Below are positions 27,057-35,472 of a DNA stretch of 64,000 bases, piece after piece. Where the stretch lies: positions 34,904 to 98,903 of the forward strand of contig NZ_JABUZG010000083.1 in assembly GCF_014897815.1 (NCBI RefSeq), written 5' to 3'. This DNA is from Psychrobacter sp. PG1. Its GTDB lineage: Bacteria; Pseudomonadota; Gammaproteobacteria; Pseudomonadales; Moraxellaceae. A program made the position numbers and the translations under genes. Every line of letters begins with the position of its first letter. Positions within the stretch are counted from its first letter, which is position 1. The notes under the pieces are model-generated. The model saw nothing but the letters and a program-made list of their open reading frames with translations, had not been told where the DNA came from and ran no database searches.

Positions 27057-28001
27057 ATGGCTATAACAGATTTATATTTTAAGCGCCGCATGCGTGAACG
27101 AGGTGAGTATGGTGATGTTTATCAGTATGAGAAACTGCCTCAAAAATTTAGAGTACAGATTGTTCATATTTGGAAAGAAACGATAGAACCTGACCCATCA
27201 ATAATTCATAATAATACTAAAAGGTTGGTAGGTAGAGATATAGGTTCAAGACGAGCGTATGAAGAAATACATAGGATCTTGTTAAAAGAGCTAGGACTGT
27301 TCGAATTACCTATTAAGCATGAAACTTATGATAGTCATTTTCGTAAAATATCAAAATATTTTTTGAATGTAGATGATATCGAATTGGCTTTAACTGTATT
27401 AGAATTAATGTGCCAAGCGATACTATCATACCAAGGTAAAGATTTTGTAGATTATGATGAATCTACGGCAATTGAAGAGACGAATATTAGGTTTAAAGAA
27501 AATGGTATCGGTTATCAGTATGAAAATGGACAAATTATACGAGTAGATTCACAGCTAATTCATGCTGAAGTGGTAAAACCTGCTTTAGAGTTACTCAATA
27601 AATCGATGTATAAAGGAGCGCAAGAAGAATTTTTGAAAGCTCACGAGCATTATAGACATGGTGATTACGGAAACGTATTAAGCGAATGTTTAAAAGCTTT
27701 TGAAAGTACTATGTTAATCATCTGCGATACTCAAGGGTGGGAATACGATAAAAAAGCTACGGCTAATACTCTTGTTAATATTTGCATGGATAATAACTTG
27801 ATCCCCGATTTTTGGCAAAGCCACTTTAATTCCCTTAAAAGTCTATTAACATCTAGTATAGCAACACCTCGCAATAAGCTTGGTAGCCATGGCAAAGGCA
27901 ATGATGAGAAGGTAATTCCAGAGTATTTAGCAAGTTATATACTTCATATGACAGCATCTACAATATTATTTCTTGCAAAAGCGGAACAAGCTTTAGAGTG
28001 A
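27057..28001 (+). CDS. STM4504/CBY_0614-type HEPN protein (AbiJ-like abortive infection)
   Basis: 314 residues. The N-terminus MAITDLYFKRRMRERGEYGDV and LPQKFRVQIVHIW fit the STM4504/CBY_0614 (AbiJ N-terminal type) family as I remember it. The C-terminal half (about 185-310) is helical, with HYRHGDYGNVLSECLKAFES and PRNKLGSHGKG: R272...H278 is the RX4-6H motif of HEPN ribonuclease domains and matches the abortive-infection C-terminal domain. Such proteins are inferred to cut RNA on infection and shut down growth. Codon use is AT-rich like the preceding module. Whether it works with the HTH/microprotein/zinc-ribbon genes or is an independent cargo gene is open. Confidence 0.78.
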   Translation: MAITDLYFKRRMRERGEYGDVYQYEKLPQKFRVQIVHIWKETIEPDPSIIHNNTKRLVGRDIGSRRAYEEIHRILLKELGLFELPIKHETYDSHFRKISKYFLNVDDIELALTVLELMCQAILSYQGKDFVDYDESTAIEETNIRFKENGIGYQYENGQIIRVDSQLIHAEVVKPALELLNKSMYKGAQEEFLKAHEHYRHGDYGNVLSECLKAFESTMLIICDTQGWEYDKKATANTLVNICMDNNLIPDFWQSHFNSLKSLLTSSIATPRNKLGSHGKGNDEKVIPEYLASYILHMTASTILFLAKAEQALE

Positions 28002-28117
28002 CTCCTTGGAAAGGAAGGTTATATTCTTGCGTGTAAATAATACGAAGAAGACATAGCATTTGGTTGCTGAACCCTTGCTTTTGGCCAGTACAAACATATT
28101 ACTGTAATCCAGTGAAA

Positions 28118-28142
28118 TAGTAGTTTTGCAATAAAACTACTA
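28118..28142. terminator. Possible terminator hairpin after the HEPN gene
   Basis: TAGTAGTTTT and AAAACTACTA pair over 10 bp around GCAAT. It overlaps the stop codon of the convergent small gene. No T-run follows, so termination is uncertain. Confidence 0.4.
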
Positions 28143-28316
28143 CTTATCCTCTGAACGCTTTTTAGCCTCAGCAATCAACTCATGAATTTTAGCGCTTTCC
28201 TTTAGCACACAAGCATCATAGGCAGAGAGCGGCTCAGACGCTTGCTCTTTTTCCTGATCTTGTTTGGCTTTTTCTGCTAAATAACTTTCAAGTTTTTCGG
28301 CTTCAGAATCGCCCAT
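28140..28316 (-). CDS. Small charged protein of unknown function (58 residues)
   Basis: 58 residues, too short for the usual 60-codon cut-off. It starts MGDSEAEKLESYLAEKAK and has LSAYDACVLKESAKIHELIA in the middle; highly charged, helical, no membrane segment, one cysteine. GAGGG is 7-8 nt before the ATG, and codon use matches the core genome rather than the AT-rich island beside it. It looks like a conserved small cytoplasmic protein; no function can be given. It lies between the HEPN gene (convergent) and the tdh terminator. Confidence 0.7.
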   Translation of the reverse strand: MGDSEAEKLESYLAEKAKQDQEKEQASEPLSAYDACVLKESAKIHELIAEAKKRSEDK

Positions 28317-28348
28317 AGTTTATCCCTCATATGATTTTTACCATAAAA

Positions 28349-28380
28349 AAAACGGCACTGAAATCAGTGCCGTTTTATCA
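28349..28380 (-). terminator. Rho-independent terminator of kbl-tdh
   Basis: AACGGCACTG, loop AAAT, CAGTGCCGTT; on the minus strand it is followed by an eight-T run, about 60 bp after the tdh stop. Confidence 0.92.
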
Positions 28381-28435
28381 GTCGTGAGAATGTAAATCCT
28401 AATCACGACTCATCAAATACTGACGCACTACGTTA

Positions 28436-29461
28436 TCAATCCCAGCTTAAAATCACCTTACCGCATTGCCCACTTTCCATGATATCAAAGCCTTCTTGAA
28501 AGTCATCAATGTGCATGCGATGGGTAATGATAGGCGATAGATCAATACCACTAATCAGCATTTGCTCCATCTGATACCACGTCTCCCACATCTCACGGCC
28601 ATAAATACCTTTTAGGGTTAGCGCCTTAAAAATAATCTTGCTCCAATCTACCGTGGTGGTGTTAGGCAAAATGCCCAAGAGAGAGATTTTAGAGCCGTTA
28701 TACATGTTACTAATCATTGAATCAAAAGCCTGAGGCGAGCCTGACATCTCCAGCCCAATATCAAAGCCGTGCATTTTTAACTCAGCAATGGCGCCTTCGA
28801 TGGTTTCACCTTTGGCTGGGTTGACGGTCATCGTCGCGCCCATTTTTTTGGCAAGTTCCAAGCGATAATCACTGATATCACTCGCCACAATATTACGCGC
28901 CCCTGCGAATCGGCAAATCGCCGTTGCCATGGAACCAATTAGCCCCGCACCTGTAATCAGCACGTCCTCGCCAAGTAGAGGAAATGAAAGGGCAGTATGA
29001 GTGGCGTTGCCAAAGGGGTCCATAATGGCTGCCATCTCATCGCTGATACGCTCATCGAGTTTCATAGCATTATCGGCAGGTATCACCAAATATTCGGCAA
29101 ATGCGCCATCGCGATCAACGCCCACGCCGATGGTGTTTTCGCAGACATGCAGCTTGCCACGGCGGCAGTTACGGCAATGCCCGCAAGCGATATGTCCTTC
29201 GCCTGTGACTCGGTCACCCACTTCAAAATGCTTCACGCCATCGCCCATTTCGCTAATGATACCGACGTATTCATGTCCGATAATCATCGGTGTCTTTATG
29301 GTTTTTTGTGACCACTCATCCCACTTATAAATGTGCAAATCTGTCCCACAAATGGCGGTCTTTTTAATTTTTATTTTAACGTCATTGATGCCGACTGTAG
29401 GTTCTGGCATGTCTTGCATCCAGATGCCTTTTTTGGCATGGGCTTTAACCAGTGCTTTCAT
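28436..29461 (-). CDS. tdh: L-threonine 3-dehydrogenase
   Basis: 341 residues, same as E. coli Tdh. It oxidises L-threonine to 2-amino-3-ketobutyrate with NAD. Zinc enzyme of the medium-chain dehydrogenase family: catalytic ligands C38 (AICGTDLH), H63 and E64 (GHEYVG); structural zinc cysteines C93, C96, C99 and C107. The NAD site is [11 protein letters not shown]. The unstable product is cleaved by Kbl, whose gene ends 77 bp upstream on the same strand, so kbl-tdh form the usual operon with the terminator at 28349-28380. Confidence 0.95.
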   Translation of the reverse strand: MKALVKAHAKKGIWMQDMPEPTVGINDVKIKIKKTAICGTDLHIYKWDEWSQKTIKTPMIIGHEYVGIISEMGDGVKHFEVGDRVTGEGHIACGHCRNCRRGKLHVCENTIGVGVDRDGAFAEYLVIPADNAMKLDERISDEMAAIMDPFGNATHTALSFPLLGEDVLITGAGLIGSMATAICRFAGARNIVASDISDYRLELAKKMGATMTVNPAKGETIEGAIAELKMHGFDIGLEMSGSPQAFDSMISNMYNGSKISLLGILPNTTTVDWSKIIFKALTLKGIYGREMWETWYQMEQMLISGIDLSPIITHRMHIDDFQEGFDIMESGQCGKVILSWD

Positions 29462-29538
29462 ACTTTTCTCTTATTTAACGGTGTTGTGCTTAATGGTTGA
29501 ATCTAGCGAGTGAATATCGAACAAATACCGAACGACGC

Positions 29539-30729
29539 TTAATCAATCACTTTCATTTGCTTAGCAACTTTGATAAAGGCGGCGATACACTGGTCTAGCT
29601 GCTCGCGAGTATGGGCGGCAGAGAGCTGCACACGAATGCGAGCCTCGTCTTTGGGTACGACAGGGTAGAAGAAGCCAATCACGTAAATGCCTTCTTCAAG
29701 CAGCGCATCTGCCATTTGCTGCGAGACATTGGCGTCATAAAGCATGACCGCACAAATTGCCGATGCAGTGGGCTTGATATCGAAGCCCGCATCTTGCATT
29801 TTCTTCACAAAATAGGCAGTATTTTCATGCAATTTATCTTGTAGGGTATTGTCTTGTGACAGCATCTCAAACGCTTTTACCCCAGCCGCTGCCACCATAG
29901 GAGGAATGGAGTTTGAAAACAGATACGGGCGTGAGCGTTGACGCAACATCTCAACGATTTCTTTTTTACCCGTGGTAAAGCCGCCAATAGCACCGCCAAA
30001 GGCCTTGCCTAAAGTACCAGTGATCAGCTCAATATCACCACGTAGATTGAACAATTCAGTCACGCCGCCACCAGTGTGACCGACCACGCCTGCTGAATGC
30101 GACTCGTCAATCATTACCATGGCATCATACTTTTGTGCCAGCGCATAAATCTCATCCATTGGCGCGACATTACCATCCATCGAAAACACACCATCGGTGA
30201 CAATTAAGCGAAAACGCTGTGCTTGCGCCGCTTGCAATTGCGTCTCTAAATCTTGCATATCCGCATTGGCATAGCGATAACGTGCCGCTTTACATAGGCG
30301 CACACCATCGATGATCGAGGCATGATTTAACGAATCAGAAATAATGGCATCTTCGCTGGTCAGCAGGGGCTCAAAAGCACCGCCATTGGCATCGAAACAG
30401 GCCGCATAAAGAATCGTATCTTCGGTATTAAAAAACTTAGAAATCGCTGCTTCTAATTGCTTATGCAAATCTTGCGTACCACAAATAAAACGCACCGATG
30501 ACATGCCATAACCTGAGTTTTCGATGGCTTCGATAGCCGCCTTTTTAATCTCAGGATGATCAGACAGTCCAAGGTAATTATTGGCACAGAAGTTAAGCAC
30601 CTCACGGCCATCAGTGATCTTGATGAGTGCATCTTGTGGAGAGGTGATCACGCGCTCGGTTTTATACAGTCCTGCCGCCCGTATGTCGCTGATTTCTTGT
30701 TGTAGGTATTTCTGAAAGTCTTGATACAT
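29539..30729 (-). CDS. kbl: Glycine C-acetyltransferase (2-amino-3-ketobutyrate CoA ligase)
   Basis: 396 residues, same size as E. coli Kbl. PLP enzyme that splits 2-amino-3-ketobutyrate with CoA into glycine and acetyl-CoA. The PLP lysine is K242 in TGTLGKAFGGAIGG, and DESHSAGVVG (208-217) is the PLP-ring-binding aspartate and serine region; FCANNYLGLS near the N-terminus is typical of alpha-oxoamine synthases. First gene of kbl-tdh. A MITE-2 remnant sits 37 bp upstream of the start codon, between pdxJ and kbl. Confidence 0.95.
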   Translation of the reverse strand: MYQDFQKYLQQEISDIRAAGLYKTERVITSPQDALIKITDGREVLNFCANNYLGLSDHPEIKKAAIEAIENSGYGMSSVRFICGTQDLHKQLEAAISKFFNTEDTILYAACFDANGGAFEPLLTSEDAIISDSLNHASIIDGVRLCKAARYRYANADMQDLETQLQAAQAQRFRLIVTDGVFSMDGNVAPMDEIYALAQKYDAMVMIDESHSAGVVGHTGGGVTELFNLRGDIELITGTLGKAFGGAIGGFTTGKKEIVEMLRQRSRPYLFSNSIPPMVAAAGVKAFEMLSQDNTLQDKLHENTAYFVKKMQDAGFDIKPTASAICAVMLYDANVSQQMADALLEEGIYVIGFFYPVVPKDEARIRVQLSAAHTREQLDQCIAAFIKVAKQMKVID

Positions 30730-30766
30730 AAAGATTCCTTTTTTAATATTATTGGTATTTTCTGAA

Positions 30767-30817
30767 GGTCTGTTGAATGTTCAACAGACCCTAACAATGC
30801 AGATATTAGGACTGCTG
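30767..30817. repeat. Rearranged MITE-2 remnant between pdxJ and kbl
   Basis: GGTCTGTTGAA and TTCAACAGACC face each other with two bases between, so two MITE-2 ends are fused head to head. ATATTAGGACTGCTGAT a few bases later matches the sequence just inside the MITE-2 end at 19058-19074. The hairpin could end pdxJ transcripts or protect mRNA. Confidence 0.75.
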
Positions 30818-30849
30818 ATAGAACCAAACTATTTGCGTATTAATACGGG

Positions 30850-31590
30850 TTAACCACAAATTGCTAAATACTGACGCACGACATTATCCATGCCTTGCTC
30901 CAGTGATTCAATCGTAAATGCATGACCAATCGACACTTCAGCGATATCACTAAGCGCGAGCAAGTCAGCCAAATTATCCAAATTCAAATCATGACCAGCA
31001 TTGACGCGGATACCGTTTTGATTGGCTAGATTAATACAGTCGCTAAAGCGTTGCTTGACCTCATCGAATTGGTCGCCGCTCTTACCATTACTGTAGGCAC
31101 GCGCCCATTCTTCGGTATACATCTCGATCGTCTGTACATCGCTCTCGATGACTGCTTTGACTTGCTCAATATCAGGGTCGATGAACACCGCACAGCGCGT
31201 ACCAAACGCTTCTAGCTCTTTGCTTAACGTTGATAAGAATTCATGATGTTTGATGATATCAAAGCCATGATCCGAGGTCAGCTGATCGTCACTGTCTGGC
31301 ACGAGCGTGCATTGATGCGGCTTTACTTCACGGATAATCTTCAAGAACTGCTCGTTTGGATTCCCTTCGATATTGAACTCAATCTCTGGATAGTCCTTTA
31401 AAAATGCACTGATATCATAGACATCTTGGTATCTGATATGACGCTCATCAGGGCGTGGATGTACGGTAAAGCCTTTAACCCCTAGATCAATCAGCTTCTT
31501 CACAAAGGTCAACAGGTTAGGGTAATCAGTACCGCGCGAGTTACGGATTAAAGCCAATTTATTCAAATTTACGCTAAACAATGTGCTCAT
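30850..31590 (-). CDS. pdxJ: Pyridoxine 5'-phosphate synthase
   Basis: 246 residues, typical PdxJ. It condenses 1-deoxyxylulose 5-phosphate with 3-amino-1-hydroxyacetone phosphate, the last step in the DXP-dependent vitamin B6 route. Characteristic stretches: FSVNLNKLALIRNSRG at the start, GFTVHPRPDERHIR, EFNIEGNP, TLVPDSDDQLTSDHG and INAGHDL-like VNAGHDLNL, then VSIGHAFT at the phosphate site. Some PdxJ proteins start VNVNKIA with R at the same place, so this is a mildly divergent branch. It precedes kbl on the same strand. Confidence 0.93.
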   Translation of the reverse strand: MSTLFSVNLNKLALIRNSRGTDYPNLLTFVKKLIDLGVKGFTVHPRPDERHIRYQDVYDISAFLKDYPEIEFNIEGNPNEQFLKIIREVKPHQCTLVPDSDDQLTSDHGFDIIKHHEFLSTLSKELEAFGTRCAVFIDPDIEQVKAVIESDVQTIEMYTEEWARAYSNGKSGDQFDEVKQRFSDCINLANQNGIRVNAGHDLNLDNLADLLALSDIAEVSIGHAFTIESLEQGMDNVVRQYLAICG

Positions 31591-31634
31591 AAAATTCCTT
31601 GTACAGCTCGTTTATTATTGATGATATGAAAGGG

Positions 31635-32510
31635 TTAATAAAAATCGTTGGTATCAGCATACTTCTTATTCAATGCCTTTAAAATAGCATAAGTCTCTAA
31701 GTCTACCGTTCCTGTTGGGTTACGGGGTCGAAAGTGCAGCTGAAACGCATAGACGACATCGCGACTGACTTTGTCCCACTCGTCGCTACTGTTAATCTGA
31801 TAGCCATAGTCACGAAACTGCTGCTTCATCTCAGGTATCGTTGCCGCTGCAAATGTGTCTATGTCCATAAACGCAAATTTATCAGCGTCATCATACCAAG
31901 CGCCGATGCCATATTGCTTATACAGTTGCTCCCAAGGGAACTTTGCACCGGGGTCAATCTTGCGCGAGGGTGCCATATCAGAATGACCGATGATATTTTT
32001 TGGTGAGATATCATATCTGGCGGTGATATCTTGCACCAACTCCGCGACCTTTTTAATCTGCAATTCATCAAACGCCACATAATGCTCATAAGGATGATAC
32101 GCCAACTTGCCGTCTTTTAGGGCACTTTGATACTCAGGCGCAATCCCTGCATTGACGATTTCGATGCCGATAGAGGTATCGTTCAGGATAGTTCTACCTG
32201 CAAAGCCGCCATCACCCGCATGCCAAGCGCGCTCGTTTTCTGGTACTAGATTATAAATTTTATCATCGTCATTATCTAACACTAAATAGTGCGCGCTGAC
32301 CTTGCCTGTGGTCAGTGTTTTTATCGATCGGTCATTGTCTGACACCGTATAGTGCAGCACAATGGTTTTGATGCGCTCGCTTTTGCCAGTGGCTTGGTGG
32401 GTTTTACTGTCCACGATGTAGCTTTCGGTGGTCGCGACTGGAGAGGTTATGGTCACGCAGCCAATCAGGGGCAGTGTTAAGCCAAACGCTAAAAAGATGT
32501 TTTTTACCAT
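31635..32510 (-). CDS. N-acetylmuramoyl-L-alanine amidase, AmiD-like lipoprotein
   Basis: 291 residues. Signal peptide MVKNIFLAFGLTLPLIGC with lipobox LIGC (about 15-18), so a lipid-anchored envelope enzyme. Amidase_2 (zinc amidase) domain: IKTIVLHYT with the first zinc His, WHAGDG, SIGIEIVNAG, IIGHSDMAPSRKIDPGAKFPW with the second His and third ligand. A peptidoglycan-binding-like helical domain occupies about 215-285 (FRDYGYQI, VVYAFQLHFRP). The order matches E. coli AmiD, which cleaves anhydro-muropeptides and murein at the outer membrane during wall recycling. It is not cytosolic AmpD, which lacks the lipobox. Confidence 0.88.
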   Translation of the reverse strand: MVKNIFLAFGLTLPLIGCVTITSPVATTESYIVDSKTHQATGKSERIKTIVLHYTVSDNDRSIKTLTTGKVSAHYLVLDNDDDKIYNLVPENERAWHAGDGGFAGRTILNDTSIGIEIVNAGIAPEYQSALKDGKLAYHPYEHYVAFDELQIKKVAELVQDITARYDISPKNIIGHSDMAPSRKIDPGAKFPWEQLYKQYGIGAWYDDADKFAFMDIDTFAAATIPEMKQQFRDYGYQINSSDEWDKVSRDVVYAFQLHFRPRNPTGTVDLETYAILKALNKKYADTNDFY

Positions 32511-32544
32511 GAAATGCTCTGTGTGAATAAAGGTAAGCTTTGAT

Positions 32545-32650
32545 ATAGTCGTTTCAATATAATTTGGATATAAGGAAGGCGAGCGAAAGTACTACAAATA
32601 GTAGACTAAGCGAGCCTGACACCGTATCTGATTTATATAGGATTGACTAT
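32545..32650. repeat. 106-bp dispersed repeat, copy A
   Basis: Bounded by ATAGTC and GACTAT. Internal words AAGGAAGGC, AAAGTACTA, AAATAGTAGACT and GCCTGAC occur in the same order and spacing in copy B at 50155-50260, which has exactly the same length. No ORF. It lies upstream of the AmiD-like gene. Confidence 0.88.
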
Positions 32651-32713
32651 ACTTGCCTTTATTTTTTTATTGATAGTAGATAGATGAGATCGAGATATCT
32701 TTGAAAGTTTTTT

Positions 32714-33496
32714 TTAATTCTTGCGAATCTTCTTCGCCAACACTTTCTTCCAACTCTCTTCTAAACACTCAATCGCAAGCCATGGCTCAATCAACTCGGC
32801 ATTAAACTTCTCTTTTGAATTAGACAATTGCCACAGCTTCTCTAACGTGGCGAATGGATAAGGGCGTTCTCTCAAGTAAACTGGCAAATCCGCATTAATT
32901 AGACCATCTGTCACGACTTGAAAGTACCAACCAGCGATACCTTGTTTGCTGACCCATGCCGCGATATTTGGCACTCTGGTAAACTGTCCGATCTGATCAT
33001 TGATCTTGTAGCAGGGGCGGCGCGGTTGGACGATACGCAGTTGTAAATTATCAACATCATCTGTACTAGTAGCCGTATTACCATATTCAAAAACGTCACC
33101 AATGCAAACCGTAGATTCGGTCATTTCAGGCAACCCATTGACGGCTTCAGTCGTGAGATTTTCGCCCAATGTACCGACGCGGACTTTTAGACCAAACTCT
33201 GCATTTATTTTCTCATAAGTAGCCGTCGCTAATTGATGAACGGCTTTGAGTGGGCCGCCATGATGCTTGCGATCGGCTTGTTCGTCAGTAATTAATCCCA
33301 TAAAGTTGACCGCGACAGGTGCGTTAATTGGCGCTTTATCGATGGCGCTCATTTCTTCACGGGTGAATGGCATGGCTTTGCCAGCGCGGACGCAGGTTAG
33401 ATTGGCGATATGTAGCGGCAGGGTTTGGTTAAAGTCGGCTACATTTTTTGGGGTAGAAGATATTAGCGTTGCTATATTTATAGGTTCTAAGTTCAT
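32714..33496 (-). CDS. MOSC domain protein (YiiM-like)
   Basis: 260 residues. MOSC domain core: HHGGPLKAVHQLATATYE (about 78-95), VGTLGENLTTE, VCIGDVFEYG, and the conserved cysteine in QPRRPCYKI, expected to bind the molybdenum cofactor or sulfur. The 3-alpha domain (AWVSKQGIAGWYFQVV, and LPVYLRERPYPFATLEKLW) follows, giving the YiiM layout. YiiM-type proteins reduce N-hydroxylated compounds such as 6-hydroxylaminopurine in E. coli. The product may act in detoxification with molybdenum cofactor; no cofactor genes are in the window. Confidence 0.88.
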   Translation of the reverse strand: MNLEPINIATLISSTPKNVADFNQTLPLHIANLTCVRAGKAMPFTREEMSAIDKAPINAPVAVNFMGLITDEQADRKHHGGPLKAVHQLATATYEKINAEFGLKVRVGTLGENLTTEAVNGLPEMTESTVCIGDVFEYGNTATSTDDVDNLQLRIVQPRRPCYKINDQIGQFTRVPNIAAWVSKQGIAGWYFQVVTDGLINADLPVYLRERPYPFATLEKLWQLSNSKEKFNAELIEPWLAIECLEESWKKVLAKKIRKN

Positions 33497-33658
33497 AGGT
33501 TTTCCTAATCTATAGGGATTTATTAGGGGAGAGGCTACTTTAATACTGGTATTAATAATGCGTATTATCTTAGCTTAATCATTCATCTAATGCTAAGCAT
33601 TCAGCTGCTTAAAATTTAGTAGTAGGTGAAAGGGTATTAGAACGGTAAATTTTAGACA

Positions 33659-33690
33659 AAAAAAGACCAGAATACATATCTGGTCTTTTT
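33659..33690 (-). terminator. Rho-independent terminator of nadD-rsfS
   Basis: AAAAAGACCAGA, loop ATACATA, TCTGGTCTTTTT, located 30 bp after the rsfS stop; both directions have a U-run. Confidence 0.92.
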
Positions 33691-33721
33691 GGTTTTCACA
33701 GCGTTATGAAAATAAATAAAA

Positions 33722-34135
33722 TTATTTATTTTTATTGCGGCGACCAGCGGTTTTCTTTTCACGTGGTACAGCGACCAGCTCAGACAATTGCTCAGGTGAT
33801 GACCATAGACCTTCTAAGTCATAGAACTCACGGGCTTGCGGCGTCATTACATGCACGACGACAGCGCCCAGATCAATCAATGTCCAGTCAGAGTCGATAC
33901 CGCCTTCGCGACCAAGTGGCATAAAGCCCGCTTGCTTCGCTTCAGCGCCGACATTGTCAGCCATCGCGCGTACATGGCGCTTAGAAGTACCGTCAGCGAT
34001 AACGATGCGTTCGGTTACGTCAGTCAAATCTTCTACATTCATTACGGTGATGTTCTTCGCTTTCATATCATCTAGAGCGGTCTCAACAACGGCTAAGCAT
34101 TCTTTTAAGCGTTCTTCAGTCATGGTGTTGGTCAT
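33722..34135 (-). CDS. rsfS: Ribosomal silencing factor RsfS
   Basis: 137 residues, normal for RsfS (Iojap family). It binds ribosomal protein L14 and blocks joining of the subunits, slowing translation in starvation. Family sequence: ALDDMKAKNITVMNVEDL, RIVIADGTSKRHVRAMADNV, LGREGGIDSDWTLIDLGAVVVHVM and ARE-FYDLEGLW at the end. A basic tail KKTAGRRNKNK follows. nadD lies 141 bp upstream on the same strand, the common pairing. Confidence 0.95.
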   Translation of the reverse strand: MTNTMTEERLKECLAVVETALDDMKAKNITVMNVEDLTDVTERIVIADGTSKRHVRAMADNVGAEAKQAGFMPLGREGGIDSDWTLIDLGAVVVHVMTPQAREFYDLEGLWSSPEQLSELVAVPREKKTAGRRNKNK

Positions 34136-34276
34136 AAATTTTGATCTCTTGAATCGTCAATATTAAAAATAAAAAGGTAAATCGTCAATTTGCATGCGTT
34201 GGCATTGTCGAATGGACTAGATGTCGCCAGTCAGCTGTAGAGACTGGATGGGCAAAATGACAAAGATAAGGCGATT

Positions 34277-35191
34277 TTAACGGAATTGAGCAGCAGAATA
34301 TAGCTGATGGGCGATAATATATTGATAAACAGCAGGATTTAGCCATTTAGCTAATGGATTGGGTGCAGTATTGTCTATGATATCATTTATTGGTGCGATA
34401 GATGTCATTTGCCTTGCCGCTGCGGACATTATATTCGATCGATTTTCCGTCGGCTGCAACTGTTGGCGTATCTGTGTACTGGATATCGTGGCGATAGGAT
34501 GCGAGTCTATATAAATGTGGCCTTGATGTGTGTTTTTCAAGAGACGGCTATTGGTCGATGCTTGAGAGGTGGGCTGTAATAAATCAATAGGCGCATCGAT
34601 GCGTAAAGATTGCAGCTGCGCAGGTAATTGGATGTGCAAGTTCATCGTATCCTGCGCGACTAACGTTTTTTTCGTGGAATGAGTCGTGGTTGCCAACAGG
34701 CGATTATTTTTATTATTAATATCAGACAGGTCATCACGATTAAACACCCAAAGATTGACATAATCCGTAAGCTCTAAACCGTTTTTCCATTTGCTCAAAC
34801 TCAGCGCGCTATCCATACCGATAATGAATATTAGACTGTCATACGGATAACGCTGGCGCAACGTGCGTACACTATCGATGGTATAAACAGGCGGTGTTTG
34901 CCACAGCTCAAGCTCATTAATTTGTAGCGGTGTGTTGAGTGTCGCAAGCTTTAACATCGCCAGACGGTGTTTAGGATCTGTACTTTTTTCTTTAAAGGGA
35001 GAGCGCGCATTGGGCAATAGTGACACGTGCAGCGTGCGCTGTTGCTGCTTGGCTATCGGTAGCAAACGTTGATAAACAGTCATCGCCATTTGCAGATGAC
35101 CATCATGTACGGGATCAAATGAGCCGCCAAGATAAGCACGAATGGCTGGCGCAGGTGTATTTTTTTGAGGATTTTTGCTGGTATTTGGCAT
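34277..35191 (-). CDS. nadD: Nicotinate-nucleotide adenylyltransferase
   Basis: 304 residues, longer than the usual 210-220. It joins nicotinate mononucleotide with ATP to make deamido-NAD. Nucleotidyltransferase motifs: LGGSFDPVHDGHLQMA (21-36) with HxGH at 29-32, and ISSTQIRQQL near 230-240 (SxTxxR). FIIGMDSALSLSKWK is the family's central strand. The extra length comes from a low-complexity Asn/Thr/Gln/Ser-rich insertion about 155-230 and a short N-terminal Pro/Thr/Lys tail. Followed by rsfS. Confidence 0.92.
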   Translation of the reverse strand: MPNTSKNPQKNTPAPAIRAYLGGSFDPVHDGHLQMAMTVYQRLLPIAKQQQRTLHVSLLPNARSPFKEKSTDPKHRLAMLKLATLNTPLQINELELWQTPPVYTIDSVRTLRQRYPYDSLIFIIGMDSALSLSKWKNGLELTDYVNLWVFNRDDLSDINNKNNRLLATTTHSTKKTLVAQDTMNLHIQLPAQLQSLRIDAPIDLLQPTSQASTNSRLLKNTHQGHIYIDSHPIATISSTQIRQQLQPTENRSNIMSAAARQMTSIAPINDIIDNTAPNPLAKWLNPAVYQYIIAHQLYSAAQFR

Positions 35192-35404
35192 AAATAAATG
35201 CGTAAAAATAGATAAGAGGCACGTTGTCGTTGATGCATTTTACCCTTTTATCAGCTGACCTTTTTAGGTTAAATGCTTCGATGGTAACGCTATTGTAGAG
35301 GGCAAGCGGGCATCTGTCATTAAAAGCGCTGAAATACTAGGTAAAATGAGCACTTAGATATCCGTGATGAAAATTTTTAAAAAAGTCAGTTATGAATATA
35401 GCCA

Positions 35405-35437
35405 ATAAAAAACCGACCATCATGTTGATAGTCGGTT
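35405..35437 (-). terminator. Rho-independent terminator of ackA-pta
   Basis: On the minus strand AACCGAC and GTCGGTT pair around a 13-base loop, followed by six Ts, 36 bp after the pta stop. Confidence 0.8.
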
Positions 35438-35472
35438 ACTTATAGCGCAATTAGTCCTACATTTTAATGCAA

